The translations under genes were made by a program, and so were the position numbers. This document shows positions 35,461 to 41,563 of a stretch of 64,000 nucleotides of DNA, piece by piece. The notes beneath the pieces were generated by a model. That model did no database searches. It was not told the origin of the DNA and saw nothing but the letters and a program-made list of their open reading frames with translations. Numbering within the stretch: the stretch's first letter is position 1; each line of letters starts with the position of its first letter. The DNA is from Mesostigma viride (Eukaryota > Streptophyta > Mesostigmatophyceae > Mesostigmatales > Mesostigmataceae), in NCBI GenBank assembly GCA_009746045.1, contig RPFO01000072.1, positions 4,822,745-4,886,744 of the forward strand, written 5' to 3'.

Positions 35461-36622
35461 GTGGCAGCAGCAGTTTATGAACACAAGACCAGCACCTGCT
35501 GATACAGCAGCAGCCGCAGCAGCCTGGTGGGTACTATCGGGCGGCCGACCACAAAGGTGAGTGCAGGAGCAGGCGGCACAAGTACGTATACCGTGTGGAG
35601 AACCACAGCACCGACTTGTCGAACTTCCTGGGCTTGGTCGAGGGGCACGGCGGCAGCAAGCGGCGGAGGCGGTCGCTCGAGATAGTTCAACAAAGGAACG
35701 CCTCAGCATTGACAGCCACGGGGTCACTGTGCTGGCCCAGGTTGAGGAGAGCGTCCGATGGGAGAAGTGACGGTCACTAGAATGCACCCTACCGGCACGC
35801 CCTGCGGGAAACCATGCGGGCAACGCCAGTGGCGCCGCAGCTTCAGCAGCCCCATGCCGCCTCCACAGAGCAGCTCCGCTCCGTCAACCCCTGTGACGAG
35901 GCATGACGCTCTGCCTCGCGGCCCATTTGATCCATTCGATCGCAATCCCCCGACATCAATGAATTACAGGCCGACACTGTTAAGCCGTGGCCATGTCACC
36001 AGGCAAGGCACTGGTGCCGGAGAGAAAGGCTACCGGTTCAGCTTTGACAATCCTACGCAATAGGCCCGCGGGGGCTGAAGGCAACCCGCGATCCGGACAT
36101 ACGGCCTGCGAGCGCCCGCCCAATGTCACTCTCCATCGACATCCCTGGGGCCGCCAGGGAGCTGCGCGAACTGCGCCCATCGCGCCTGTCCTCCGACCTG
36201 GGAAGCCCTGAGAGCAGCGGCGGCTCGGTCGGAAGCAGCGGGGGATCGTCCTCCTTGCAGTGGCCGCTCACAAGCTCCCTCTCTATCAGCTCGTTTCGGC
36301 CGTCGGTTGCAAAGAATAAAGATGGCGAGCCGAGGGACCCTGGCCTCCAGGGGAACACCCACGATTGGTGGAGCAAGGCGGTGGATTTGGTTCACGACGC
36401 CGTGTACGGGGGGCCGACGCCTGCCCTCAGGACTGGTGCCCCTCATGCAGACGAGGCGCCGAGGATCAACGTTTCGGAGAACTCGGAGACGCGCTACAGT
36501 GGCGATTCGGGCAATTCTTACGCATCCAGCGGGGGGGTTACTTTAGCTCGCTGTACGTGATCGCGTCCGCGGCGGGTGCCCGGTGGGGCCGATTGCCAAA
36601 GAGCCCGCGTACGGCCCCGTGA
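5765..36622 (+). CDS. Giant beta-helix / Ig-like / multi-pass membrane protein gene (about 26 exons)
   Basis: One spliced gene whose exons I joined by splice-site consensus and reading phase. Exons: 5765-6121, 6665-6727, 6779-6871, 7163-7240, 8077-8157, 8945-9013, 9479-9568, 10218-10301, 10639-10687, 11520-12095, 12585-12814, 14946-15054, 16246-16390, 17721-17878, (18539-18639 tentative), 20399-20428, 21285-21584, 23851-24070, 24976-25079, 26099-26337, 27072-27091, 27942-28225, 29253-29321, 33192-33248, 33973-34157, 34870-about 36622. Every junction listed is phase-consistent. The product would be about 1,800 residues: an extracellular beta-helix, a Cys-containing middle region, an Ig-like domain, several membrane spans and a cytoplasmic-type low-complexity tail. 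Such fusions are common in large algal surface proteins; their function is unknown (adhesion or sensing is a guess). The first exon is uncertain, and the last exon contains frame changes. Confidence 0.75.
6335..6590. repeat. Degenerate 80- to 90-bp tandem repeat in intron 1
   Basis: Three diverged copies share ACCCTG(T/C)T.TTCT, a 'CTAACAAA..GCTCC' block and a 'GATGCAC..GCATGTATG' block at intervals of about 80-90 bp. Confidence 0.6.
6665..10301 (+). CDS. Exons 2-8: one beta-helix coil per exon
   Basis: Seven short exons, 6665-6727, 6779-6871, 7163-7240, 8077-8157, 8945-9013, 9479-9568 and 10218-10301, have lengths 63, 93, 78, 81, 69, 90 and 84 nt. All are multiples of three and all start and end in phase 0. 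Each encodes a similar pattern: Gly-Gly-Ala or Gly-Ala then a hydrophobic strand, a short turn, a Cys-containing strand and an Asn/His-Ala ending. Examples are ENGAAFLVAGM, VSAGGAVHARYGLFTCSGC and KGGAIYVMTGGRIEL. This is the coil repeat of right-handed parallel beta-helix (polymorphic outer-membrane-protein-like) ectodomains. Donors are GTAAGT, GTGAGC, GTGAGT, GTGCGT, GTGAGT, GTACTC and GTGAGT. The second exon is the least certain. Confidence 0.75.
8810..8930. repeat. 32-bp tandem repeat in intron 5
   Basis: Units beginning GCTCAATTGATAATAATGAC and ending TGTCTGACAGT occur 3.8 times with few substitutions, directly before the acceptor of exon 6. Confidence 0.9.
10639..15054 (+). CDS. Exons 9-12: cysteine-containing extracellular middle region
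   Basis: Exons 10639-10687, 11520-12095, 12585-12814 and 14946-15054 join in phases 1, 1, 0 and 1. The 49-nt exon 9 joins to exon 10 through a split Ser codon. Exon 10 (576 nt) is the longest in the ectodomain. It has a Pro/Ser/Thr linker, then a compact segment with GGSCSGFLLDN, GSCFRAGNTAACTVVCYLG and NDPVSLDMTLRA, where six or more Cys suggest disulphides and the alternating hydrophobics suggest beta sandwich. This resembles the DUF11 or CARDB-like repeats next to beta-helices in other surface proteins, but I cannot name the family. Exons 11 and 12 continue the same style with Asn-X-Thr sites, so the region is probably extracellular. Confidence 0.72.
13130..13930. repeat. Homopolymer and simple-sequence patches in intron 11
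   Basis: A G-rich patch (GGGGTGGGGTGG type) at 13125-13180, pyrimidine-rich CTTTTC repeats at 13310-13400 and 13630-13740, (CAGT)n at 13810-13835 and a C run of about 18 at 13892-13909. No coding signal is seen. Confidence 0.7.
14391..14733. repeat. AT-rich tandem repeat of about 43 bp in intron 11
   Basis: About eight units built from GGTATATAGTGTTTGTGTCT followed by TTGGAATATGATAGTATATAGT. Unit lengths vary through insertion or loss of short TATAG segments. The periodic Tyr-His-Ile-Pro-Lys reading on the minus strand is an artefact. Confidence 0.93.
16246..17878 (+). CDS. Exons 13-14: bacterial-type Ig-like domain
   Basis: Exon 13 (16246-16390) begins with a split Asp codon and reads KPSVTVTSIGEPSADNDL, then FRIQFSERVSGFSAEGIEV. 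Exon 14 (17721-17878) continues with YEAYIQIAQDTRVMLLLAV and ends GAALDIAGNPSAATN. The order PSVTVTS, a short hydrophobic strand, FSE-V-GF, then A-D-AGNPS is the signature layout of the bacterial Ig-like (Bap/Big_13-type) repeat found in bacterial adhesins. One domain is split by one intron. The phases (2 into 1 nt) match and create a Cys at the junction. The domain normally acts as an extracellular stalk or adhesive module. Its presence in a eukaryotic surface protein suggests old transfer or shared ancestry, which is inference. Confidence 0.75.
16895..17013. mobile_element. 119-bp MITE with 5-bp target duplication
   Basis: The left arm AGTTGATAGCCTTTTGCTAT and the right arm, the reverse complement AGTTGAATAGCCTTTTGCTA, form near-perfect terminal inverted repeats. 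The pairing extends inward through TTTTATCG-CCCATTGCTGAT, so almost the whole element can fold into a hairpin. ACTTT occurs directly before (16890-16894) and directly after (17014-17018), a clean target-site duplication. There is no coding capacity. Related arm sequence recurs at 53696-53718, 54004-54027 and 54115-54135. Confidence 0.85.
18539..18639 (+). CDS. Tentative exon 15
   Basis: The preceding exon ends in phase 1 and the next recognised exon starts in phase 0, so a linking exon is needed. The segment from GGCAACAG to the donor GTGGTAAGC fits that phase on both sides and encodes about 33 residues with a hydrophobic core (LLSTLLKAIGGFGLLMATTE). It could be a membrane-proximal segment. 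However, this stretch lies inside a region open on both strands, so the assignment could be wrong and the true linking exon could be missed. Confidence 0.3.
18986..19066 (-). repeat. tRNA-like segment, possible SINE head (copy 1)
   Basis: On the minus strand CCCTATAGTCGCGAAATGTG leads to a B-box-like GTTCAAATCC. The same series of blocks (CTATAGTC, GCGAAA, TGTG/TGGTGC, GAGGT, GTTC-A-TCC, ATTC) occurs at 61778-61851, suggesting a shared tRNA-derived sequence. Stems are imperfect, so this is not a functional tRNA. Confidence 0.35.
19290..19545. repeat. Dispersed AGGTTTAAGATC repeat in an intron
   Basis: Variants of CAGGTTTAAGATCGCAG-CTGG appear at least five times at irregular spacing, some inverted (CCCAATCTTAAA near 19540). 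Probably a decayed minisatellite. Confidence 0.6.
20399..21584 (+). CDS. Exons 16-17: micro-exon and 100-residue exon leading into the membrane region
   Basis: A 30-nt exon (20399-20428) encodes VLVGHLQFFQ and joins in phase 0 to a 300-nt exon (21285-21584) starting MISALDVPVGSFLGDVLHHL. The phrase 'GH-Q-F followed by a small polar/hydrophobic LDVP-type turn and W-N-AW' recurs in my memory of large algal membrane proteins with beta-helix ectodomains, at the point where the chain enters the membrane. The remainder has Asn-Gly-Ser/Thr sites (SNGSC, GNGTL) suggesting a lumenal or extracellular loop. The exon ends LAELDSLLQ before GTGAGG. Confidence 0.7.
21856..22669. mobile_element. 814-bp TIR element, TA target
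   Basis: The left end CCGTAGTGGTCAAGATCACT and the reverse complement of the right end (CCATAGTGGTCACGATCACT) form terminal inverted repeats continuing through TTGCGACAAAC-TACTT, about 38 bp. TA flanks both ends (21854-21855 and 22670-22671), as expected for a Tc1/mariner-type target. Subterminal copies of TTTTGGGTCGCAAA lie near both ends (21932, 22589, 22623). No transposase is present, so it is non-autonomous. The interior holds a 144-codon plus-strand frame (22035-22469) containing GPIQYTAAVQEAIDKRQAQV, which may be captured sequence. Confidence 0.75.
22670..22820. repeat. Tandem duplication of 70 to 80 bp
   Basis: Two units start TAGTACTGAAG, contain TTAGCTTAG and TTAGTAATAGTAACAGCAA, and end in GGTTCACC or GGGTCACC. 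They abut the right end of the TIR element. Confidence 0.8.
23708..23805. repeat. 34-bp tandem repeat, three copies
   Basis: The unit (CTGAC.ACCCATGGTCCGTCT then ACATCCTGT) occurs twice nearly perfectly and once degenerate, just upstream of the acceptor of exon 18. Confidence 0.85.
23851..25079 (+). CDS. Exons 18-19: transmembrane exons
   Basis: Exon 18 (23851-24070) follows CCGCAGCCAG and encodes GDFGAIMSLCLCQLAGCLAL, then FPRLELLVLMLTFP, giving one or two hydrophobic segments. It ends in phase 1. Exon 19 (24976-25079) completes an Ala codon and reads GFKWGVLIGACVGAAYPLAF continuing to YFLVTHILR, a clear membrane span with small residues. The end phase is 0. The FPRLELLVL element between spans is a common motif in this class of algal proteins, from memory. 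Confidence 0.78.
24305..24362. repeat. 17-bp tandem repeat, three copies
   Basis: CATGGGGCGCTAGGTGG occurs three times in tandem, the last copy reading GGGGA. Confidence 0.9.
26099..28225 (+). CDS. Exons 20-22: loop region with a 20-nt micro-exon; GC-AG intron
   Basis: Exon 20 (26099-26337) encodes a hydrophilic loop with a Ser-rich stretch (SESDDTSVSSRASSIHSS) and ends in phase 2. Exon 21 is only 20 nt (27072-27091) and encodes QYGLLFRE with its split codons. Exon 22 (27942-28225) continues with ELKGPTQRNL and ends with a hydrophobic run (WGHLAVSYTLVAVFKQ). The donor after exon 22 is GCAAGT, not GT: the CAG before it and the in-frame join to the next exon (FKQ to FLFAALTG) support a real GC-AG intron. 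The intron before exon 22 carries the GGGA array. Confidence 0.72.
26368..26387. repeat. Poly(G) run
   Basis: An uninterrupted run of about 20 G lies 31 bp after the donor of exon 20. Confidence 0.9.
27350..27722 (+). repeat. (GGGA)n array with GGA interruptions in intron 21
   Basis: About 370 bp of almost pure GGGA, interrupted by single missing G bases and two GTCA variants. It lies on the transcribed strand of the intron between the 20-nt micro-exon and exon 22. Each window of four GGG blocks could form a G-quadruplex in DNA or nascent RNA. The Gly-Arg-Glu-Gly and Leu-Pro-Pro-Ser readings are repeat artefacts. Confidence 0.95.
28717..29180. mobile_element. 464-bp foldback element in intron
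   Basis: The left end (AACTTGACAATTGACGCTAT then TTGCGAGAGACCGG) and the reverse complement of the right end (AACTGGCAATTTACGCTATT then GGCGGCAGACCGG) are about 80% alike over 40 bp. The left end has an extra 28-bp tandem copy at 28689-28716. Inside, AGTAGCGCAATCGACAGATC occurs twice (28800 and 28991). No coding capacity and no clear target duplication. Confidence 0.6.
29253..34157 (+). CDS. Exons 23-25: C-terminal membrane spans
   Basis: Exon 23 (29253-29321) encodes FLFAALTGISARHLELSHLG; exon 24 (33192-33248) encodes VAIIVTWLVFHATYVLLIQ, a textbook membrane span. Exon 25 (33973-34157) encodes PFISELMNILEATSVLCELG, a hydrophobic segment ending GLLVMD, and a last span VLMFLLISTAASLFAL. Phases are 0, 0 and 2. 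The intron between exons 23 and 24 is the longest of this group (3.87 kb) and holds the nested A/B duplication. Alternative exons inside it (for example at 32296) ended in stops and were not used. Confidence 0.78.
29453..29581. repeat. (TAC)n trinucleotide array
   Basis: About 42 copies of CTA/TAC with one TTA interruption, in the 3.87-kb intron after exon 23. Confidence 0.95.
30100..30356. repeat. 257-bp duplicated block B, first copy
   Basis: This block, starting AATCGGTGTTCTCTGAACGT, matches 31483-31739 with two visible differences (GCGTTAG/GAGTTAG and AGTCAAG/AGTTAAG). Such high identity inside an intron means recent duplication. Confidence 0.93.
31363..31899. repeat. A-B-poly(C)-A duplication cluster
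   Basis: A 123-bp block A (starts GTAACGAGAACTACAATCAA, ends GGGAATAGAAT) occurs at 31363-31485 and again at 31777-31899 with no difference I could see. Between them lies the second copy of block B (31483-31739, overlapping A by three bases) and a 17-base C run (31740-31756). The arrangement is of direct A repeats bracketing B. Confidence 0.92.
34870..36622 (+). CDS. Exon 26: terminal low-complexity tail with polyglutamine; frame changes
   Basis: The exon starts after GGGCCCCCAG by completing a Leu codon and reads AREVPRSARKLLRTARGW, then Ser/Arg-rich sequence (SSSEGSSSKRSSGRSPRRSS in style) and a CAG-repeat polyglutamine tract at about 35371-35478. After it, good coding sequence switches frame. 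Frames containing HKYVYRVENHSTDLSNFLG, KGYRFSFDNPTQ, GPRGLKATRDPDIRP and SLSIDIPGAARELRELRPS follow each other in order without canonical introns large enough to explain the changes. The end is either near 36560 or, after a shift at a run of seven G (36532-36538), at the TGA at 36620-36622. Sequencing indels or real mutations are both possible. The tail is probably cytoplasmic. Confidence 0.55.
35371..35478 (+). repeat. CAG repeat encoding polyglutamine
   Basis: Nearly pure CAG with one CCA, one CAA and one TGG codon. In the frame of exon 26 it encodes more than 30 Gln. A frame change after such a tract is a common place for assembly or replication slippage. Confidence 0.9.
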
Positions 36623-39397
36623 TGCATATTCCCGCCAGCTGCTGGTGATGTGAACCCCAGCGATGCGGGGTCTCTTGTGGGCCTCTCGCTCTCGCCTTGA
36701 GGCACGTATGAGTAATGGGCTGCCAGGGGCTCCCTTCGGAGTTTGCTCCAGTGATGATGGAGCCAAAATTGTGACTCCATAATGAAAGTTTGACAGTTTG
36801 ACAGTTTCACTTGTGATGATGGTCGAGTCAAAGTCTTGAAGGATTCAAGGCGTAGCTTTCTTGAGAACGTTCCTTCCTTGGCGGCTCCCTTTGTCAAGTA
36901 TAGCACTTCTATGTTTCCGAACGGAGAACCCTTTAGTAGTTTGCCCCGTGAGGGAATAGGAGAAAACACCCTTGCATCCGTGCTGGGTGGATGTCCAGCC
37001 ACTGTAGATACGCATCCTTTCTTATACTTGTCGGACATGTCATGGCGGTTGCCATGCGTGTTTGCCTCAATGTACCGCCCCCCTGCACGGTGCTACGTTT
37101 TATTGACGAGTCGGGAGCAATGCTGACGCAGATCGCCGACGCCCACATTTGGGGCAGTGATCTGCGTAGCAATGCTTTGCATGGAGTGAAGTACACAAGC
37201 ACACCTGATCAATACGCAAACTAGCGCAGGCGTAGCCCCCATCCCATTAGCTCCGTTGATCTTGTACGAAAATCGCTTGGGTGAACCCTTTGCTCCTAAT
37301 GACCCACTATTTCTCCCCGAGCGCATGAATCATGCTGCCAGCATCCTAGAGGTGCACGGTGGGCATGCGGGGGAGATGCAAAACGGGCAAGAGCTAGATT
37401 GGATGCCAGTAGTTGGCACCAGCTGCAGCCCACTGCTGTACGGCACATGGCCCTGCGAGCATGCGTGTGCAAGCCATGAGTTCCAGGATCTGGAGCCTGG
37501 ATGCCGTGGAGTTGACGAGCAATGCCCGCCGGCTTACTATGCTCTGGTATCATCCTCTATAATTGCAGGGCGTATCAGTAAGTAAATACTAAGTGAGTAC
37601 TTGCGTGTCACGCTCATAGGCATGCCACGGAGTACTATGCTAATCTCATTAGAAAAATAATTACACTAAAGTTACAAATGTTGCCTGCATCATGCCCCAA
37701 CCATAAAGTCACTAGATGGGGATATAATTCTCATTCGAGCTGTCTTCTACTGTAATTTAGCAGACGCCGCCGGTAATGTAGCGGCTAATTCCTCAGGGGC
37801 AAATACCTCCACCTGTGGACTTCTACCCTGGCCAGCATTATGGGCCGTGGGGCCCGTGGGGATAAAACAGGAGCATACCCCTCAGGAAGGTGCTTATCGC
37901 AAATGGCAGCCCATTTCTCGTTGTCAGTCATGAATGCGGGTGCGGAGTAAGGATAGTCCCAGAAGCGGAGTAAGGATAGTCCCAGAAGCCCTGCATCCTC
38001 AAGCAGTTGTGTCACATAGGTCCGGGTCACGCCGCGTCGGTACGCGGGGCGCGCGCAAAGTTTGCCAGTACGTGGGTCGCGATGGGACGAGAGGACCCTG
38101 CCAGTTAGGAAGAGGCTACAATTTGCATCTCCAATCATATTCATCATCCTGAACGACTCGAAAACGCGGATATCTAAGACGGCAGGCTCGAGCTACAGTA
38201 CCATGGTTCGGATTCTCCCGATACTCTGGCCTGCGTTGGTTGTCTCATTGATAGGAGGAGATGTCTACCTCAGTGGTTGCCCGCCAGTCTTCAACCCCCC
38301 GGCAGAATTAACTTGAATGTACCGGCGAGTGGTTGCCGCCGGCTGAATGGGTCCGTGGACCGATTTGCCGCAGTGGCAAAAAGGTTCCGGCATTTTTTAG
38401 TGCTAACTGGGACCCGCGGTATCGGCAGAGGGTTGGGGAGAGGCTGTGTAACGTGCCAGCCCAGACACCTAGCCTGAGCTATGTCGCGAAAGATCAACTG
38501 TGCCGGTAATAGGATGAATCAAGGTGGCCTAATGCAGATTGCGCTTCACGACTGGGGTCGTGAGATATCTGGCACCGCGGCTTGATGCCAAGCTATTTAA
38601 TACACACTTATAATGGCTAGCAAGACCAATTACAAATGGATAAGTGCCCCAGGTTCAATGTGTAGGCTTCATCGCACTTTACATTCATCGAACCAAGAGG
38701 ACGAGACTCTCGTCCTCGGACCAATTTCACCTAGGTCTGCCACCAAGCTGGCAAGAGGCGCCTACATGGCGCCGACCTTCCAGAGAACTCCGAAACATGC
38801 AGTCCACACAAGATCCTCGGGTCGACATCGACCCTCGCCAGGCTACAGAATCCACGCATGAGTACAATATCTCAAGCAGCTATAAAGTACGCAGCGCGGC
38901 GCGACTGCACCGGCCCCTAGAAGATCGCATACATCAACCTAGGCCCAAAATAACTTGTCCGAATCACACAAACTATCATAGTTCCATACAAAAGTCCTGA
39001 CCAAGGGACAATTCCCAAATTAAGTCCCGAAATGGGTCCCAAAGTCCTACGGACTATGACAACAAGCCAAAATACATAATTTATTCCATTGTTGCGACCG
39101 TTCCAAGGGTCGGGCCCGCAACAGGCTGGCCGGGGGTCATTGTGTGCGGCACGAGAAAAATAGTACTTTTCAACGCGCCCATATGGCACCCTCCCGGCGA
39201 GCGGCGCAACTTGCTCGCCTTGTCTCAACTCTCAAGGGGTCAAAGAATGCAGATTACCGCTGTTGGGAGTGCCGCCGGGTGGCAAAAGCCGGTGGCATGC
39301 AGGCGCTCCCGTTGCGATAAAGGTCGCGCCTTTGACTCCGTTGCGTCGTTCTTGAGATTGGGCTATCCAGGACATGCTCGGCCATCGGACGGCGGGT
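36623..39397. other. Intergenic stretch with weak, unrecognised reading frames
   Basis: The 3' untranslated region of the large gene should lie at the left. Protein-like but unrecognised frames include 36836-37126 (+), 37256-37585 (+, containing GEPFAPNDPLFLPERMNHAA) and 37785-38147 (-). The last contains a 23-bp tandem duplication (37946-37991) that changes its frame. No domain, splice chain or repeat boundary ties them together; they may be decayed genes. The last 400 bp before the tetranucleotide array look non-coding. Confidence 0.4.
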
Positions 39398-39938
39398 GAC
39401 GGACGGACGGACGGACGGACGGACGGACGGACGGACGGACGGACGGACGGACGGACGGACGGACGGACGGACGGACGGACGGACGGACGGACGGACGGAC
39501 GGACGGACGGACGGACGGATGGATGGATGAATGGATGGATGGATGGATGGATGAATGGATGGATGGATGGATGGATGGATGGATGGATGGATGGATGGAT
39601 GGATGGATGGATGGATGGATGGATGGATGGATGGATGGATGGATGGATGGATGGATGGATGGATGGATGGATGGATGGATGGATGGATGGATGGATGGAT
39701 GGATGGATGGATGGATGGATGGATGGATGGATGGATGGATGGATGGATGGATGGATGGATGGATGGATGGATGGATGGATGGATGGATGGATGGATGGAT
39801 GGATGGATGGATGGATGGATGGATGGATGGATGGATGGATGGATGGATGGATGGATGGATGGATGGATGGATGGATGGATGGATGGATGGATGGATGGAT
39901 GGATGGATGGATGGATGGATGGATGGATGGATGGATGG
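39398..39938. repeat. GGAC/GGAT tetranucleotide array, left part
   Basis: A pure GGAC tract (39398-39517) turns into a GGAT tract (39518-39938) with two GAAT interruptions near the junction. The array is cut by the 5' LTR of the gypsy element and continues beyond its 3' LTR. Confidence 0.97.
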
Positions 39939-40510
39939 TGTTACGTCGCGTAACAATTCGTTGTAGTTACGGACGTAAATTAGGTCTTTTGCCTCGGTTG
40001 TCCCTAGGTTACGTGTAGGCTCCTACCGGGACATTATTGCCCTCGTAACAGTACTGTGGTACATTGGGTGCCGTTGGGCGCCGCGCCGCGTACTTTACTA
40101 GTGGTCCTGATCCTGTGGTAGAATGTAGTGGACCAGCGTGCATCAGTAGATGTAGTGGACCAGCGTGCATCTGTAGGCGAGGGCCATGTCGGCCCGAGCG
40201 TGTTGGACCGTTGGTGACCATTTATGCGCGTTCTACCCCTTGTGTGTGCACTCGGCGTGTGTTAAATGAATTAACACATTTAGGCTTGGGTCACGGCAGT
40301 GTAGTTGTGTTTCCTTCCTCTATTCCTGGAGTAAACGGGTTTTGGTAAATGGTTGTATGGCGTATTATAGTAACACATACGTTAATGCATTGAGATCAGC
40401 TCCGTCACGTTCGTCTTTCGCCAGAGGTTTGAGTAGAGGAGGCCTGACCAGTTTAGGTAGTATCAGGCCCATTAGAGGTAGAGGTGGAGGTAGATATCCG
40501 CGGCGTAACA
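39939..40510 (+). repeat. 5' LTR of gypsy element
   Basis: It begins TGTTACGTCGCGTAACA, itself a palindrome, and ends CCGCGGCGTAACA, so the ends form a 12-bp inverted repeat with TG...CA termini. A 29-bp segment containing TGTAGTGGACCAGCGTGCAT is tandemly repeated at about 40124-40175. Confidence 0.95.
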
Positions 40511-40659
40511 ATGGTTCCGGAGGAACTTCAGTAGGTAGAGAACGAGACGACTATCCCTTGCCACATACGCCTTTTCAAGACCCCTTCCGCGTCCAGGAAT
40601 ACGAAGCCGACACTTCCTTGATAGGTAATGGGCGGGTCGCCTTCAAGCTAGGAGAGTAG
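40357..40659 (+). CDS. Arg/Gly-rich leader ORF crossing LTR and primer site
   Basis: From the first ATG, about 100 codons run from inside the 5' LTR through the LTR boundary and the primer-binding site into the leader. The product is basic, with [15 protein letters not shown] like an RGG-type RNA-binding segment, then an acidic C-terminus. Because it overlaps LTR sequence needed for integration and priming, its reading may be coincidental. I recognise no domain. If real it would be translated from the genomic RNA before gag. Confidence 0.35.
   Translation: MAYYSNTYVNALRSAPSRSSFARGLSRGGLTSLGSIRPIRGRGGGRYPRRNNGSGGTSVGRERDDYPLPHTPFQDPFRVQEYEADTSLIGNGRVAFKLGE
40512..40526 (+). other. Primer-binding site
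   Basis: TGGTTCCGGAGGAAC lies one base inside the 5' LTR. It begins with TGG, complementary to the CCA end of a tRNA. I cannot say which tRNA without the host tRNA set. Confidence 0.6.
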
Positions 40660-41033
40660 TGCTGCCCGTTTCGGGACACGCTCTACCTAGATGCTAGACC
40701 TGCTCGCAGCGGATAAACCCTTTCGTAGTTAGCCTGTCCTTCGCCTTGTTTTCCTGCTTACGGTTGTTTCCTGTCTTAGATAGGGGAGTATTACTGTTCG
40801 GAGACGATTAGCGTCGCAGTACCTACACCTTTTTCCTTGTGCTGCTGTTTTATTAGACGGCCGCACCCGCAGAGATACGGGTCGCTGTGTTAGGACGAGC
40901 GCTGGACTATCCGGTCGCTGACTTAGGACGAGAGCTGGACAATTCCGCCCTCATTCTTCTTTCGGTGATCCAGATCGTCCAGATAAGTCGCCTACCCCTA
41001 CTCCTTCTAGCGTGACGTCACAAGACCCACCAG

Positions 41034-41533
41034 GTGAGTTACATGAGTCAACGTCGTGTTTTTACTGCGCCTTCCCATTCATCTAGTGATAATAGCTTAG
41101 CTAAATATTACGTAGTTATTACCCCTCAATGGTCAGCCATTTTCCTCTCTTGGTCAGATGCTAGGAAGATAGTGCAAAATCGTACATATAATGTAATTAG
41201 GTATAAGAAATTTGTTACCTTCGAGGAAGCTCAACAATTCCTTATAGACCATAGTGTATCAGATCTAGGCCTACACGTACGTTCTACTCCTCATGGTCGC
41301 CCTCCTGTAGAAGCTCTAGATTTTGCTACCCCTCCTTCGTCTCCCCCTAAGCGGGCTGCATCCTCATCTAGCTTAGATACTCCTCTCACCTTAGAATTCG
41401 GTTCCCTATCCATTACTGTTGTTAAAAAGGATTGATTTAAATTGTTTCCTTCTTTTAAGCCATTAAAAGCTTTTTCTTTTCTTTCCTTGCCTTAAATTAG
41501 GCCTTGCATGTCCTTTATCCTTGTTGCTTTCAG
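41034..41533 (+). other. Candidate 500-nt regulated intron in the gypsy leader
   Basis: The donor CCACCAG/GTGAGT matches the eukaryotic 5' splice consensus. The acceptor follows a long T/C-rich tract (CTTTATCCTTGTTGCTTTCAG/TTAG). The whole hybrid-binding gene lies between them, and the gag start codon lies 30 nt after the acceptor. Unspliced RNA would present the hybrid-binding ORF first; spliced RNA would present gag. This is inference from sequence signals; host introns in this window use the same signals. Confidence 0.55.
41043..41435 (+). CDS. Stand-alone RNase H1-type hybrid-binding domain (viroplasmin-fold) protein
   Basis: 130 codons from the ATG at 41043 (a GTG three codons earlier is part of the donor site). 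Residues about 21-72 match the RNase H1 N-terminal RNA:DNA-hybrid-binding domain pattern. There is a Tyr-Tyr-Val-Val strand, a short turn, IFLSW with the conserved Trp, a helix starting SDARKIV, then RYKKF with the Lys-Lys-Phe that contacts the nucleic acid, and FEEAQQFL closing the fold. The C-terminal half is Pro/Ser-rich and disordered. In cellular RNase H1 this module sits in front of the nuclease; here it is a separate small gene ahead of gag, while the pol RNase H lacks it. A role in binding the replication hybrid or in particle or translation control is inference. Confidence 0.8.
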   Translation: MSQRRVFTAPSHSSSDNSLAKYYVVITPQWSAIFLSWSDARKIVQNRTYNVIRYKKFVTFEEAQQFLIDHSVSDLGLHVRSTPHGRPPVEALDFATPPSSPPKRAASSSSLDTPLTLEFGSLSITVVKKD

Positions 41534-41563
41534 TTAGATTCCTAATCATTTACTTAAATAAAA

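Noticed and set aside
35038-35823. Minus-strand frame with a long poly-Cys or poly-Leu tract
   Set aside because: Antisense reading of the CAG repeat in exon 26.
39374-40018. Long frames reading Trp-Met-Asp-Gly or Ile-His-Pro-Ser repeats on both strands (also 50603-52214)
   Set aside because: Translations of a tetranucleotide array in all frames; no stop codons occur in the repeat, so length carries no coding meaning.
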